NCBI RefSeq assembly: GCF_025639885.1
Contig: NZ_CP106738.1
Coordinates: forward strand, 3,348,001-3,412,000
Source of the DNA: Roseovarius pelagicus
GTDB taxonomy: Bacteria; Pseudomonadota; Alphaproteobacteria; Rhodobacterales; Rhodobacteraceae
Length of the DNA stretch: 64,000 nucleotides
Reading direction: 5' to 3'
Below the pieces are notes generated by a model, which ran no database searches, was not told the origin of the DNA, and was given only the letters and a program-made list of their open reading frames with translations. Shown here piece by piece: positions 47,039 to 58,066 of this stretch (position 1 is its first letter; the number at the start of each line of letters is the position of its first letter). A program made the translations under genes and the position numbers.

Positions 47039-49318
47039 CTACCCGTAATGCGCAACCGGCGTTCCTGCGATAGCGGCCATGTTCAGCAATCCGCGCGCTG
47101 TCACGCCGGGGGAAACAATATGCGCCCGGTTGCCCATACCCATCAGGATCGGGCCAACCTCCAGTCCGCCGCCTTTCATCTTGAGGATGTTACGCACCGC
47201 CGAAGCCGCGTCAGCGTTGGAAAAGATCAGCACATTCGCGGACCCTTCCATCCGGTTATCCGGCAGCAGCCTCGCGCGCAGATCAGCATCAAGAGCCGCA
47301 TCAACGTTCATTTCCCCTTCGTAGCAGAAGTCGCGCGGGGTGGCGTCCAGCAACCGCATAGCGGCGCGCTGACGCTTGCCGGAATCCTCACCCTGATTGC
47401 CAAATTGCGACTGCGAACAGAAGGCGATCTTTGGCTCGATCCCGAAACGGCGCACATGGCGCGCGGCACCGATGGCGACGTTCTTTAGGTATTCGGGGCT
47501 AGGGAAGGTGCTAACATGCGTGTCGGCGATGAACAGGGGACCATCCTCGAGGATCATCAGCGATAGTGCGCCTTGGGGATGATAGTCGTCATTGCCGAGC
47601 ACTTGTGTCACGTAGTTCAGGTGCCAGCGGTATTCGCCGAACGTGCCGCAGATCAGGCTATCGGCCTCACCGCGATGCACCATCACCGCACCGATTGCTG
47701 TGCTGTTGGTCCGCATCACCGCTTTGGCCAGATCCGGGGTTATGCCGCGACGCTGCATGAGTTCGTGATAGCTGCCCCAATAATCACGGTAACGGGGATC
47801 GTCTTCGGGGTTTACCAGATCGAAATCCATACCGGGTCGGATGTCCAGACCCAATCGTTCGCATCGTTGTTCGATGACCGATGGGCGGCCGATCAGGATC
47901 GGCCGTTCGGTCGTTTCTTCCAGTATGGCTTGTGCTGCGCGCAGCACGCGCTCGTCTTCGCCCTCGGCAAAGACGATGCGACGGGCCTCTTTTCTGGCAG
48001 CCTCGAATACCGGGCGCATCAGCAACGCTGACTTGAACACCGATGCATCGAGACGCGCCTTGTAGGCGACCAGATCATCCATCGGACGCGTGGCGACGCC
48101 TGTTTCCATGGCCGCACGGGCCACAGCGGTCGACACGATGCCCGAAAGACGGGGGTCGAACGGCTTGGGGATGAGGTAATCAGCCCCGAATGTCAGCGCC
48201 TCGCCTTGATAGGCAGCGGCAGCTTCGGCACTGGTTGTTGCACGCGCCAGATCTGCGATACCCTTGACGCAGGCGACCTGCATCGCGTCATTGATTTCGG
48301 TTGCGCCCACATCCAGAGCGCCGCGAAAAATGAACGGAAAGCACAGCACGTTGTTGACCTGATTGGGAAAGTCGCTGCGGCCCGTCGCAATGATCGCCTT
48401 CGGGGCCACTTCACGGGCCGCATCGGGCATGATTTCCGGATTGGGGTTGGCTAGGGCAAAGATGATCGGCCGATCTGCCATCTTAGCAGCCATTGCAGGT
48501 TTCAAAACATTCGGCCCCGAGAGCCCGAGGAACAGGTCGGCTTCGTCAATCACCTCGTCCAGCGTGCGCAGGTCGGTTTTCTGGGCGAATTCGGCCTTTT
48601 GCGGATTCATGTCCTCGGTCCGGCCCTCGTAGACCAGTCCGTGAATGTCGCAGAGCCAGATGTTCTGGCGACGAACCCCAAGCTTTAGCAGCATGTTCAG
48701 ACAGGCGATGCCAGCAGCGCCGCCGCCCGTCGAGACGATCTTGATATCTTCGAACTTCTTGCCTGCCACATGCAGCGCGTTGGTTGCAGCAGCACCGACA
48801 ACAATCGCCGTGCCGTGCTGGTCATCGTGAAAAACTGGGATATTCATCCGCTCGCGGCACAGTTTTTCGACGATGAAACAATCGGGTGCCTTGATGTCTT
48901 CGAGGTTGATCGCGCCGAAGGTTGGCCCGAGCGCACATACGATATCTGCCAATTTCTCGGGGTCGGATTCGTCTACTTCGATGTCAAAACAGTCGATATT
49001 GGCGAACTTCTTGAACAGAACCGCCTTGCCTTCCATTACTGGCTTGGACGCCAATGCGCCGATATTGCCGAGGCCAAGAACGGCGGTGCCGTTGGTGACG
49101 ACCGCAACGAGATTGCCGCGCGCAGTGTAGCGGCTGGCGTTGGCCGGGTCTTCTTTGATTTCGAGGCACGCCTCGGCAACGCCCGGAGAATAGGCGCGTG
49201 CCAGATCACGACCGTTTGCCAGAGGTTTGGTCGCGCGAACCTCCAGTTTGCCGGGTTTGGGAAACTCATGATAATTCAGGGCTGCCTGTCGGGCATTATC
49301 AGTGGTGTTGTCGTTCAT
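47039..49318 (-). CDS. maeB: NADP-dependent malic enzyme MaeB with phosphotransacetylase-like domain
   Basis: Oxidative decarboxylase of malate to pyruvate, 759 residues. The malic-enzyme part (to about residue 430) has [53 protein letters not shown] and ALANPNPEI. The C-terminal third is phosphotransacetylase-like and regulatory in this class ([20 protein letters not shown]). Length is typical. It lies upstream of prpE, which could supply acetyl- or propionyl-CoA. Confidence 0.97.
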   Translation of the reverse strand: MNDNTTDNARQAALNYHEFPKPGKLEVRATKPLANGRDLARAYSPGVAEACLEIKEDPANASRYTARGNLVAVVTNGTAVLGLGNIGALASKPVMEGKAVLFKKFANIDCFDIEVDESDPEKLADIVCALGPTFGAINLEDIKAPDCFIVEKLCRERMNIPVFHDDQHGTAIVVGAAATNALHVAGKKFEDIKIVSTGGGAAGIACLNMLLKLGVRRQNIWLCDIHGLVYEGRTEDMNPQKAEFAQKTDLRTLDEVIDEADLFLGLSGPNVLKPAMAAKMADRPIIFALANPNPEIMPDAAREVAPKAIIATGRSDFPNQVNNVLCFPFIFRGALDVGATEINDAMQVACVKGIADLARATTSAEAAAAYQGEALTFGADYLIPKPFDPRLSGIVSTAVARAAMETGVATRPMDDLVAYKARLDASVFKSALLMRPVFEAARKEARRIVFAEGEDERVLRAAQAILEETTERPILIGRPSVIEQRCERLGLDIRPGMDFDLVNPEDDPRYRDYWGSYHELMQRRGITPDLAKAVMRTNSTAIGAVMVHRGEADSLICGTFGEYRWHLNYVTQVLGNDDYHPQGALSLMILEDGPLFIADTHVSTFPSPEYLKNVAIGAARHVRRFGIEPKIAFCSQSQFGNQGEDSGKRQRAAMRLLDATPRDFCYEGEMNVDAALDADLRARLLPDNRMEGSANVLIFSNADAASAVRNILKMKGGGLEVGPILMGMGNRAHIVSPGVTARGLLNMAAIAGTPVAHYG

Positions 49319-49466
49319 TTCCTGTCCCCTGCGCGTAAATTATTTGGCGATAAGCTGCTTTACCAAGAATTTCGTTTGGTATGAGCCGTTTCCGCATATC
49401 TGGCTCTAGCTTGCATCTTTGGACTGCTGGGCGCAATCATTGCATGGTGCGGTAGGGAGGGCAGTC

Positions 49467-49859
49467 ATGGATTTACTGGATGCGGCGACAAAAGTGCGAG
49501 AGATGGCCTATGCCCCATATTCGGGCTTTCGTGTCGGAGCGGCAATCCGCGCGAATTCAGGCAAGATTTACGCAGGGTGCAACGTCGAGAATGTCGCCTA
49601 TCCTGAGGGCACCTGTGCCGAAGCCGGTGCTATAGCGGCGATGATCGCCGGTGGTGACATAGTGATTACCGAAGTGGTCGTGATCGCGGGTGGACCGGCG
49701 CCGGTCGCGCCATGTGGTGGCTGCCGCCAGAAGCTGAAGGAATTTGGTCAGGGTGATGTTTGTGTCTCCATGCATACGCTGGACGGGCAAACCCAGACTG
49801 CCTTGCTGCGTGATTTGCTGCCAGGAGCCTTTGGCGCGGACCAGATGGCAATAGGCTAG
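49467..49859 (+). CDS. cdd: Cytidine deaminase Cdd
   Basis: Zinc enzyme deaminating cytidine and deoxycytidine, 130 residues. Zinc ligands Cys50 (in GTCAEAGAI, with Glu52), Cys83 and Cys86 (APCGGCRQK) are visible. I chose ATG 49467 after the GGTAGGGAGGG ribosome site; the longer reading adds 16 residues with no similarity. It is the first gene of cdd-deoA-deoB-upp and three bases from deoA. Confidence 0.95.
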   Translation: MDLLDAATKVREMAYAPYSGFRVGAAIRANSGKIYAGCNVENVAYPEGTCAEAGAIAAMIAGGDIVITEVVVIAGGPAPVAPCGGCRQKLKEFGQGDVCVSMHTLDGQTQTALLRDLLPGAFGADQMAIG

Positions 49860-49862
49860 CCG

Positions 49863-51166
49863 ATGGATACGCGTCAGATCATTACGGCCCTGCGGGACGG
49901 GGTCGATCCGGGTGCAGATGCGCTGCACGAGTTTGCACAAGGGCTGGCTAACGGTGCAGTAAGCGATGCGCAGGCGGGGGCCTTTGCCATGGCGGTGCGT
50001 TTGCGCGGCCTCGGGGGGGCGGGCGCAAAGCACTGACATTGGCGATGCGCGACAGCGGTGCGCAGCTGAAGTGGGATCTGGACCGACCGGTGATTGACAA
50101 GCATTCCACCGGCGGGATCGGTGATTGCGTCAGTCTGGTGCTGGCCCCGGCTCTGGCCGCCTGCGGCGCGGCAGTGCCGATGATCTCGGGTCGGGGGTTG
50201 GGCCACACCGGAGGGACGTTGGACAAGCTGGAGGCAATACCGGGCCTGTCCACCCGCTTGAGCGAGGCGCAACTGCGCCGAACCGTTTCGCACGCAGGTT
50301 GTGCCATTGCGGCGGCCAGTGCGCAAATCGCACCCGCCGATGCCCGGCTTTATGCCGTGCGCGACGTGACCGCGACCGTGGACAGCATTGATTTGATTTG
50401 CGCCTCCATTCTGTCGAAGAAACTGGCGGCCGGGCTGGATGCGCTGGTGGTGGATGTGAAAACGGGCAGTGGAGCATTCATGGCGCGCGCCGAGGACGCG
50501 CGCGCCTTGGCAGAGGCGCTGTGCGAGACGGCCAATGCCGCCGGATGTCGGACGAGCGCAGTGATTTCCGACATGAGCCAGCCACTTGCGCCCGCATTGG
50601 GCAACGCGCTGGAGGTCGCCGAAGCGATGCAGGTCCTGACGGGGGGGCGGACAGGGCGGCTTGCAGAGTTGAGTATCACGCTGGGCGGCGTGTTGTTGCA
50701 GCGCGCGGGTCTCGTCGCAACGGTGGAGGATGGCGCCAACGGCGTTTTGACGGCGATTGCCGACGGAAGTGCCGCCGAGTGTTTTGGCCGGATGGTGGTC
50801 GCGATGGGCGGGCCGGTTCGCTTTGTTGAGGACTGGCAGCGTTTCCTGCCCGAAGCAACTGTGATCCGAGAGGTACCTGCCTGGCGCGATGGCTATGTTA
50901 CAGCCATGGAGGGCACCTCGCTGGGTATGATCGTGGTCGATCTTGGCGGAGGACGGCAGGTTGAGAGCGACCCGGTCGATCCATCGGTTGGATTGAGTGA
51001 TGTTTTGCCGCTGGGCACACGGGTCGTCGCCGGGCAGGCTGTTTGCCGTATCCATGCGGCGCGTGTTGCCAATGCAGATCGGGCTGAGGCCGCGCTACGA
51101 CAGACAATTGCGATCAGTGCCGCGCCCGCGCCGGTGCCTGAGTTGGTTCAGGCCCGGATAGGCTGA
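49863..51166 (+). CDS. deoA: Thymidine phosphorylase DeoA, interrupted by a one-base frameshift
   Basis: Splits thymidine to thymine and deoxyribose-1-phosphate. The first 56 codons (from ATG 49863) give DALHEFAQGLANGAVSDAQA and AFAMAVRLRGLGG, then the frame ends in seven G (50013-50019). One extra G continues GRKALTLAMRDSGAQLKWDL, VIDKHSTGGIGDCVSLVLAP, SGRGLGHTGGTLDKLEAIPG and VVDVKTGSGAFM, all family motifs. The total is 434 residues. The product deoxyribose-1-phosphate is the substrate of DeoB, whose gene overlaps the stop by one base. Confidence 0.88.
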
Positions 51167-52347
51167 TGGCGCGCGCGTTTCTTATCGTCCTCGACTCGGT
51201 GGGTATCGGTGGCGCTCCGGATGCCGACCAGTATTTTAACGGTGAAATTCCTGATACCGGCTCGAACACGGTGGCGCATATCGCGCAGGCGGTGGGCGGG
51301 TTACATTTGCCGCATCTTGATGCACTGGGGTTGGGCGCGGCGGTTGCGCTTTCCTCTGGGGCGGATGCGCCGGGTCTGGGCACCACGCCGCAGGGGCGTT
51401 GGGGGGCCGCAACGGAGACGTCGCGAGGCAAGGATACGCCATCCGGTCATTGGGATCTGGCTGGGGTGCCGGTTCCGTGGGACTGGCATTACTTTCCTGA
51501 TGCTGATCCGGCCTTTCCATTGGACGTGTCACAAGCGGTGGCCACGGCGGCAGGTACGGCAGGGATCTTGGGGGATTGTCATGCGTCCGGCACCGAGATC
51601 ATCGAACGGCTAGGGCACGCGCATCTGCGGACGGGCTGGCCGATCTGTTACACGTCTGTCGACAGCGTTTTTCAAATCGCTGCGCATGATGCGGTGTTCG
51701 ATCTGGCGCGGCTTCACGCTCTTTGTGCGGCGGTTGCACCCAGATTACATGCAATGAATGTGGGGCGGGTCATTGCACGACCCTTTACCGGCAGTCCAGA
51801 GACCGGGTTTCACCGTATGTCTGGACGCCGGGATTTTGCGATTGCACCGCCTGCGCCGACACTGTGCGACTGGGTCCATGACGCAGGACGTTGCGTGCAT
51901 GCCGTGGGAAAGGTTGGCGATATATTCTCGATGCGCGGCATTGACGATGTGGTGAAGGGGACGGATGAGGCGCTGCTGCGGGCAATAACCGACCTGATCG
52001 GCACGGCGGAGGAGGGTAGCCTGACCTTCGCAAACCTCGTCGAGTTCGACAGTGACTACGGCCATCGGCGTGACCCGCAGGGTTATGCCGAGGCGTTGCG
52101 TCGGTTCGATGATTGGTTAGGCGTGGCGATGACCCGGCTGCGTCTGGGTGATATGCTGCTGATCACTGCCGATCACGGAAATGACCCGACCTGGGCGGGG
52201 ACTGACCATACCAGAGAACGCGTGCCGGTCCTGATCGCCGGGTGCGGCACGGGCGCATTGGGGCAGGTATTGATGGCCGATGTCGCGGCTAGTGTCGCGA
52301 TGCATCTGGGTGTGCCTTCGCACGGGCAGGGGCGCAGTTTCTTGTGA
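51166..52347 (+). CDS. deoB: Phosphopentomutase DeoB
   Basis: Interconverts (deoxy)ribose-1- and -5-phosphate. The alkaline-phosphatase-like protein of 393 residues has AFLIVLDSVGIGGAPDADQY, the ETSRGKDTPSGHWDLAG catalytic loop, EFDSDYGHRRDPQGY and the metal site ITADHGNDPTWAGTDHTRE. Overlaps deoA by one base (stop/start TGATG). Confidence 0.96.
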   Translation: MARAFLIVLDSVGIGGAPDADQYFNGEIPDTGSNTVAHIAQAVGGLHLPHLDALGLGAAVALSSGADAPGLGTTPQGRWGAATETSRGKDTPSGHWDLAGVPVPWDWHYFPDADPAFPLDVSQAVATAAGTAGILGDCHASGTEIIERLGHAHLRTGWPICYTSVDSVFQIAAHDAVFDLARLHALCAAVAPRLHAMNVGRVIARPFTGSPETGFHRMSGRRDFAIAPPAPTLCDWVHDAGRCVHAVGKVGDIFSMRGIDDVVKGTDEALLRAITDLIGTAEEGSLTFANLVEFDSDYGHRRDPQGYAEALRRFDDWLGVAMTRLRLGDMLLITADHGNDPTWAGTDHTRERVPVLIAGCGTGALGQVLMADVAASVAMHLGVPSHGQGRSFL

Positions 52348-52423
52348 TCTATCGCGCTGGCCATTGCCCTTGGGCAGTGCAAGTGACTAAAAGCAGCGCA
52401 TACGCCAGCCCGGAGGAACCCCA

Positions 52424-53056
52424 ATGCAAGAGCATCTCACAATCGTCAAACACCCGCTTGTTCAGCACAAGCTGACTTTGATGCGGGAGAAAGATACCTC
52501 GACGGCGGTGTTTCGCCAGCTGTTGCGCGAAATCAGTCAGCTGCTGGCCTATGAGGTCACGTATGAGCTGCCAATGACCACCAAGAACATCGAGACGCCG
52601 ATGGAGGAGATGGAAGCGCCGACGCTGGCAGGGCGCAAGCTGGCGCTGATTTCGATTCTGCGTGCCGGTAACGGATTGCTGGATGGCATGTTGGAGCTGA
52701 TCCCCTCGGCTCGGGTCGGGTTTGTCGGGCTTTACCGCGACGAGAAAACGCTAAAGCCGGTGCAATATTACTTTAAAGTACCGGATATGCTGGAAAAACG
52801 GCTGGTGATCGTGGTTGATCCAATGCTCGCCACGGGCAATTCCTCAGCAGCGGCCGTGGACCTGCTGAAACAGGCAGGCGCCAAGGATATCCGTTTTCTA
52901 TGTTTGCTGGCCGCGCCTGAAGGGGTTGCGCGGATGAAAGAGGCACACCCCGATGTTCCGATTGTGACGGCCTCGTTAGATGAGCGTCTGAATGACATTG
53001 GATACATCCTTCCCGGGCTAGGAGATGCGGGTGACCGCATGTTTGGCACAAAATAG
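52424..53056 (+). CDS. upp: Uracil phosphoribosyltransferase Upp
   Basis: Converts uracil and PRPP to UMP. The 210 residues show the PRPP loop [19 protein letters not shown], the [18 protein letters not shown] lead and the [19 protein letters not shown] end. It follows deoB after 76 bases and completes the salvage set: cytidine to uridine (Cdd), deoxynucleoside breakdown (DeoA, DeoB), and uracil rescue. Confidence 0.96.
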   Translation: MQEHLTIVKHPLVQHKLTLMREKDTSTAVFRQLLREISQLLAYEVTYELPMTTKNIETPMEEMEAPTLAGRKLALISILRAGNGLLDGMLELIPSARVGFVGLYRDEKTLKPVQYYFKVPDMLEKRLVIVVDPMLATGNSSAAAVDLLKQAGAKDIRFLCLLAAPEGVARMKEAHPDVPIVTASLDERLNDIGYILPGLGDAGDRMFGTK

Positions 53057-53121
53057 GCTGCTTGCCTGTTTACTCAGGGTTTGAATTAAGGCAGAGTTTT
53101 CCCACATCTTGTGGGGACAAA

Positions 53122-54552
53122 ATGAAAATAACGAGAGTCATTGCACTCGCAGTTATCGCAGCGTCATGTGGCCTGAGCTATGTTCAGGCAAAGACGCTGA
53201 AAGATTCTGGCGAGCCTGCCGAATTTCCGCCCTCGTCCTATACCGGTCGACAATATGTAGACAGCAAAGGCTGTGTATTCATCCGCGCCGGGATCGACGG
53301 GAATGTAACGTGGGTGCCGCGTGTTTCGCGCAGCCGAACAGTAGTTTGTGGTTTTCAGCCATCGCTGGCGACAGCGCGCCGTGCACCTGAACCAGTGGCT
53401 ACGCCTGCCGCCAAGCCCGCCACGGTGGTTGCGGTCGCTCCGGCGCCAAAACCGGCGCCTCGCGTCGTGCGGGCAGCACCGGCGCCAGCGCCTGTGACAG
53501 CCAGTACCAGACGCGTCGCACGTGCACCAGCGTCCAACCCTGTCGTCGTGACAGCACCCAAACGCAGCGTTGCTCCGGTATTGGTTGCTCCTGCCCCTGC
53601 GCCCACGCCAGTGGTGGCTGCGGCTCCGCAACCGAAGCGCCGCGTCGTTCAGGCCCCGTCGGGCTGTGCCGGACGCAGTGCGGTTTCGCAGCGCTATATG
53701 GCCGGAAAACATGCGGTTCGCTGTGGACCTCAGTCCGCAGGCCATATCACCTACGCTGACAATTCCGCTGCACCTCGTCGTGTCGCGCCTGCACCCGTCT
53801 ATACACAGGCGCCGACATACACTGCGCCAAGCTATCAGGCACCCAGCTACAAGCCCGCTGCCGCGGCCTATGCAGCGCAGCCTAGCCCAGCATACACCAC
53901 CACTACGACACGTATCGCGCCCAAGCATGTCTATGAAAATCAGGTCGCCAGCTATCGTGGCCTCAATGGTGTGCCAGAAGGATACAAACGAGTTTGGATG
54001 GACGGCAGGCTTAACCCGCACCGTACGCATCAGACCTTTGAGGGTAAGGCGCAGATGGACGTTGTCTGGACCAAAACCCTGCCGCGGCGTCTGATCATCC
54101 GCGACACAGGGCAGGTGGTCACGCAGGACTATCCCGGACTGATGTACCCCTACACCAGCTATGAACAACAAAAGCGTGCCAATGTTTCGACAGCCTATGC
54201 GACACAGCAGGCCCGTGGCTACGGAATGGCGACGACCAGTGCTGCGCCAGCCTATGCTACGCAAACGGCGACCGTATCGACCAAATCCAGTGCGACCGTC
54301 ACAAGCCAGTCGCAGCGTGCGGCCAGCCACCGGTTCGTGCAGGCCGGGGTTTATTCGTCCCGCGCGCAGGCACAACAGGCGGCACAGAGAATTGCGGGGG
54401 CAGGGCTGCCGGCACGGCTCGGCACGATGCGGCGGAATGGGCAGACCTACAGCCTGCTGCTGGCCGGACCGTTCAATAGCCAATCACAGCTCAACTCGGC
54501 ACTGTCGCGCGTACAGGGTGCGGGCTTTGGCAACGCAAAGTTGCGCAAGTAA
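53122..54552 (+). CDS. Exported SPOR-domain protein with Pro/Ala-rich linker
   Basis: A 476-residue protein with a signal peptide ([20 protein letters not shown]), then a conserved block ([19 protein letters not shown]), a long Ala/Pro/Val-rich low-complexity linker of about 150 residues, a region with [20 protein letters not shown], and a C-terminal SPOR domain ([20 protein letters not shown]) that binds denuded peptidoglycan. It probably acts in the periplasm at the division site or cell wall. I used ATG 53122 because the longer form lacks a signal. It follows upp closely but has its own terminator. Confidence 0.85.
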   Translation: MKITRVIALAVIAASCGLSYVQAKTLKDSGEPAEFPPSSYTGRQYVDSKGCVFIRAGIDGNVTWVPRVSRSRTVVCGFQPSLATARRAPEPVATPAAKPATVVAVAPAPKPAPRVVRAAPAPAPVTASTRRVARAPASNPVVVTAPKRSVAPVLVAPAPAPTPVVAAAPQPKRRVVQAPSGCAGRSAVSQRYMAGKHAVRCGPQSAGHITYADNSAAPRRVAPAPVYTQAPTYTAPSYQAPSYKPAAAAYAAQPSPAYTTTTTRIAPKHVYENQVASYRGLNGVPEGYKRVWMDGRLNPHRTHQTFEGKAQMDVVWTKTLPRRLIIRDTGQVVTQDYPGLMYPYTSYEQQKRANVSTAYATQQARGYGMATTSAAPAYATQTATVSTKSSATVTSQSQRAASHRFVQAGVYSSRAQAQQAAQRIAGAGLPARLGTMRRNGQTYSLLLAGPFNSQSQLNSALSRVQGAGFGNAKLRK

Positions 54553-54580
54553 CGAGCGTTGCGTTTCCTGAATGATGTTT

Positions 54581-54614
54581 CGGGCCGACCTTTTGCCGGG
54601 TTGGCCCGTTTTCT
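54581..54614 (+). terminator. Terminator after the SPOR-domain gene
   Basis: GGGCCGACC and GGTTGGCCC form a 9-bp stem with one mismatch around an 8-base loop and are followed by GTTTTCTTT. Confidence 0.8.
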
Positions 54615-54675
54615 TTGGTTAACGTCTTTTGTTTTGGGCTTTTCCTGAATCAGGGAATACGCAATCCTCTTTGGG

Positions 54676-55701
54676 CTAGCTGCCACAGATTCCTTGCAAG
54701 CGCAGCCAGTCACCATCGCTGAGGATCGCTTCTGGTGCGGCTCCTCCAAAAGGGTCCGCCTCGATCAGTGGCAGCACTGTTTCCCCTGAAATGTCACGCG
54801 CATAGGCATAGGGCGTCGAGCGCACAGACCACGCGCGAAATCCGTCAAGCAACACCTCGTCGTCCAATGGTGCAGGAGGGGCCGTCAGAAGATGTTCAGC
54901 GTAACGAGCCAACGCTGTTTCGCCGGGATGGCCCGTGGTCATCAGGCGAAAGGTGGCAATCAGTCCTGCATGCTCTAACAGTCGGTCCAGTGGATCGTGC
55001 GCCCGCGCGCGCAGACGTTCGGCAATGATGTAGCCTGCGATCACATCCGGTTCCTCGTGGTCTTCGACCAGTGAGCGATTTAGCACGATTGTACCGCCGG
55101 GCAGTGTGGTGGCATTTGCGACACCGCTGCGGACGACCATCAAATCGGCGGTGCGGTCTTCGGATGGCAGACGTGTGGCAAGCTTTGACAGCGCGGCGGG
55201 GCCACCGGCCGCCCCGCATGGCGGGCCCGTGACCGGCAACATATGCATCAGCAGGGCGCGACCGATTTCGGCGCGCTTTACAGCAGGCACGACGGACACC
55301 GCATGATCGCGCACGGCATTAGGCAGCCAGAATACCGCCACAGCGACAGCCATCAGCATCGAGCCCAGCAAGACCATCAACCGTAGTCGTCCGGGGTGTG
55401 GGCGCCGACGCTCGACTGCGGCGCGCAACTTCTCAATGGCATCAATCATTGCGGCCTCGGAGGCCGCCAATTCCAGCGTTTCGCCGGGATCGCCGTCAGG
55501 ATGATAAATCGCCGGACGGTGGCCGGGGTTAGACCGAGTAATGGCTGGGATAGACCAATGCGTCAGCGCACGGTCGCGCATATCGCTGATGATCAACGTC
55601 GCATCGCCGATAGAAACGACGACTTCGCTGCGCTGGGCATCGGGTGCGGAGCGCCATAGCCCAGAGGCTTCTAGCCGATCATATTCACGGAGTGCGGTCA
55701 T
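54676..55701 (-). CDS. Membrane-anchored M48-like protein lacking the HExxH motif
   Basis: A 341-residue protein with an N-terminal soluble part, one transmembrane helix (LMVLLGSMLMAVAVAVFWL) and a periplasmic domain. The segment TTLPGGTIVLNRSLVEDHEE and DVIAGYIIAERLRARA aligns by eye with the M48 metallopeptidase core, but the HExxH zinc motif is replaced by AERLR, so it is unlikely to be a protease. The role is unknown. Confidence 0.7.
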   Translation of the reverse strand: MTALREYDRLEASGLWRSAPDAQRSEVVVSIGDATLIISDMRDRALTHWSIPAITRSNPGHRPAIYHPDGDPGETLELAASEAAMIDAIEKLRAAVERRRPHPGRLRLMVLLGSMLMAVAVAVFWLPNAVRDHAVSVVPAVKRAEIGRALLMHMLPVTGPPCGAAGGPAALSKLATRLPSEDRTADLMVVRSGVANATTLPGGTIVLNRSLVEDHEEPDVIAGYIIAERLRARAHDPLDRLLEHAGLIATFRLMTTGHPGETALARYAEHLLTAPPAPLDDEVLLDGFRAWSVRSTPYAYARDISGETVLPLIEADPFGGAAPEAILSDGDWLRLQGICGS

Positions 55702-55813
55702 TATGTGCCGGGCCTGCTTCGCCTCTTTGAACGCAGCCTAGCACGTTACATCTGATCGCTCAATTGCGGGAGCATCGTTACCGTCATACCGAATTTCATA
55801 CAAAGCCATGAGT

Positions 55814-57442
55814 TCAGAGGTCTTTTGCACGTTCACGCAACTCGAACTTCTGAATTTTTCCTGTCGACGTTTTTGGCAGTTCTTCGAATACAATTCTCTT
55901 TGGCGTTTTGAACCCTGCGAGACGCTCGCGCGCATAGGCGATGACATCTGCTTCGGTGGTCTGGGCGCCTTCTTTCAGTTCCACAAATGCGCAGGGTACT
56001 TCTCCCCATTTCTCGTCGGGTTTGGCCACCACGGCGCAAAGCAGGACTGCCGGGTGGGTCATAAGCACACCTTCGACTTCGACAGAGCCAATGTTTTCGC
56101 CACCGGAGATGATGATATCCTTGGCGCGATCAGCTATCTGAAGGTAGCTGTCGGGATGTTGCAACGCAATGTCGCCGGAATGGAAGTACCCCCCCCGGAA
56201 TGCCTCTTCGGTAGCTTCCGGGTTTTTCAGATACCCCTTCATCACTGTGTTGCCGCGTATCATAATCTCGCCTTGCGACGTGGCGTCTTTCGGGGTCTGG
56301 GTCATTGTTTCGGAATCCATCGCGGTGATGTCCTCGGCCATGCACATTGGCACGCCGGTCCTCGCCTTGATTGCATAGCGTTCTTCATCGGATTTATCAT
56401 CCCATGCCCCGTGCCACATACATTCGGTCACATGCCCGTAGGTTTCGGTCAGGCCATAAACCTGCGTGACCTTGAACCCGAGCGGTTCGATCGCGCGCAA
56501 TGTGGCGGCAGGCGGCGGGGCACCGGCGGTGAAGACATCTACGATGTGGTCGAATGCGCGCCTGTCCGCGTCCTTGGCGTTGACGATGGTGTTAAGGACA
56601 ATGGGTGCGCCTCCGAAATGGGTCACGCCCTCGTCGGCGATGGCATCATAGATTGCGCGGGCCGTGATGTCGCGGCAACAGATCACCGTCCCGCCCAGTA
56701 GTGGCATCATCCAAGTATGATTCCAGCCGTTGCAGTGAAACAGCGGCACGATCGTCAAATAGCGTGGATGGCGTGTCATCTGCCAGCTTATCGCGGTGCC
56801 CATGGTCATCAGGTAGGCGCCCCTGTGGTGGCACACGACGCCTTTGGGTCGTCCCGTGGTGCCGGATGTGTAGTTCAGCGCGATGCTCTCCCATTCGTCC
56901 TCGGGCATCACCCAATCGAATTTGGGATCTGCGGCAGCCAGAAAACCCTCGTACTCTGTGTGGCGCCCTGTGGCATGGTGACCGGCCTGCGGGTCGGCCA
57001 CCTCGATGATCGTCGGGGCGGTCCCTTGCATCGCTTTTATGGCGGCTTCGACCAACGGAATGAACTGGGTGTCGACCAGCGCCACTCTGGCTTCGCCGTG
57101 ATCAAAGATGTAGCTGACCGTATCGACCTCTAACCGGGTATTGATCGTGTTCAGCACTGCACCAGTGGCGGGTACTCCGAAATGCGCCTCGGCATGGGCT
57201 GGGATATTGGGCAGAAGCGTCGCGACCACCTCGCCGGATTTTACACCTAGCGTACTCAGCGCAGAAGCGAGCCGCGTACAGCGGTCGTAATAGTCGCCGT
57301 ATGTGCGGCGGACGTCCCGATAGATCACCGCTTCGTAGTCGCGAAACAATGTAGCGGCGCGGCGCAGGTGTGATAGCGGCGTGAGCGATACGAAATTTGC
57401 TGAACGCTTATCCAGCCCGGTCTCGTCCGTCATCCAGCCCAT
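55814..57442 (-). CDS. AMP-forming acyl-CoA synthetase
   Basis: Activates a carboxylic acid to its CoA thioester, 542 residues. The AMP-binding motif NYTSGTTGRPKGV, QVYGLTETYGH, the YFHSGDIALQHPDSYLQI block and the C-terminal lysine motif ELPKTSTGKIQK are present. It belongs with medium- or short-chain acyl ligases. A run of eight G/C (around 56185) is in frame here. No pathway genes lie next to it. Confidence 0.9.
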   Translation of the reverse strand: MGWMTDETGLDKRSANFVSLTPLSHLRRAATLFRDYEAVIYRDVRRTYGDYYDRCTRLASALSTLGVKSGEVVATLLPNIPAHAEAHFGVPATGAVLNTINTRLEVDTVSYIFDHGEARVALVDTQFIPLVEAAIKAMQGTAPTIIEVADPQAGHHATGRHTEYEGFLAAADPKFDWVMPEDEWESIALNYTSGTTGRPKGVVCHHRGAYLMTMGTAISWQMTRHPRYLTIVPLFHCNGWNHTWMMPLLGGTVICCRDITARAIYDAIADEGVTHFGGAPIVLNTIVNAKDADRRAFDHIVDVFTAGAPPPAATLRAIEPLGFKVTQVYGLTETYGHVTECMWHGAWDDKSDEERYAIKARTGVPMCMAEDITAMDSETMTQTPKDATSQGEIMIRGNTVMKGYLKNPEATEEAFRGGYFHSGDIALQHPDSYLQIADRAKDIIISGGENIGSVEVEGVLMTHPAVLLCAVVAKPDEKWGEVPCAFVELKEGAQTTEADVIAYARERLAGFKTPKRIVFEELPKTSTGKIQKFELRERAKDL

Positions 57443-57610
57443 TAGATTCTCCTAGTTGATCTGATTCTCACGTCGTTCGACTGGTTGAGGATATTGGGTT
57501 TGGCGCGTCGATCAATTGGTAAGTATTTATGCGCCTTTATTGTCCAAAATGGGGGCCTACACTGCCTAGCGGTTCGAAATCTGAAAATCATCCGGTATCC
57601 ACCGCTGCCG

Positions 57611-58063
57611 TCAACATAGATGGTAGCCGCGAAATTCTTTGACCGTCGACAGGCTCATCAGGGTTTTCAACTGAGAGACACCAGGAATTTGCGAGAGCCG
57701 GGTGCGGTACAATTCTGCGTAGTCAGACGTATTGCGGGCAGCAACGCGCATCAGGTAGTCCAGCTCGCCCGAGACCAGATGACATTCCAAAATCTCGGGC
57801 ATCCGTGCGATTGCCGCTTCGAAGGCACTGATTTCTTCCTGTCGTTGGCTGGCGAGCCGAACCTCAATGAACACCTGAATTTCAAGTCCAAGCGCCTCGC
57901 GATTCAACCGGGCGCCATACCCCTCGATTGTGCCATCGGCTTCTAGATTTTTGACGCGCCTGTGACAGGCTGAAAGCGACAGCCCGACCCGTTCTGACAG
58001 GCGGGCCATTGAAATCTGACTATCATGCTGAAGTATGGAAAGAATCCGCGTTGTAATGCTCAT
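57611..58063 (-). CDS. Lrp/AsnC-family transcriptional regulator
   Basis: A 150-residue regulator with the winged helix (MSITTRILSILQHDSQISMA, ERVGLSLSACHRRVKNLEAD) and a C-terminal RAM ligand domain (EILECHLVSGELDYLMRVAA). Lrp-type proteins sense amino acids. It is divergent from uspA and the AGCS amino-acid symporter gene, which it may control. The ATG 58063 was chosen as the family start. Confidence 0.93.
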   Translation of the reverse strand: MSITTRILSILQHDSQISMARLSERVGLSLSACHRRVKNLEADGTIEGYGARLNREALGLEIQVFIEVRLASQRQEEISAFEAAIARMPEILECHLVSGELDYLMRVAARNTSDYAELYRTRLSQIPGVSQLKTLMSLSTVKEFRGYHLC

Positions 58064-58066
58064 ATC

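Noticed and set aside
53101..53116. Short CCCAC/GTGGG hairpin before the SPOR-domain gene
   Set aside because: Only five pairs with a five-base loop, not convincing as a regulatory structure.
56184..56191. Eight-base C run in the acyl-CoA synthetase gene as a sixth frameshift
   Set aside because: The reading frame is intact across it (AFRGGYFHSG), so no change is required.
55814..57442. Assignment of the acyl-CoA synthetase as DmdB (DMSP demethylation pathway)
   Set aside because: The N-terminal and active-site segments I recall for DmdB do not match; only the general AMP-ligase motifs are shared.
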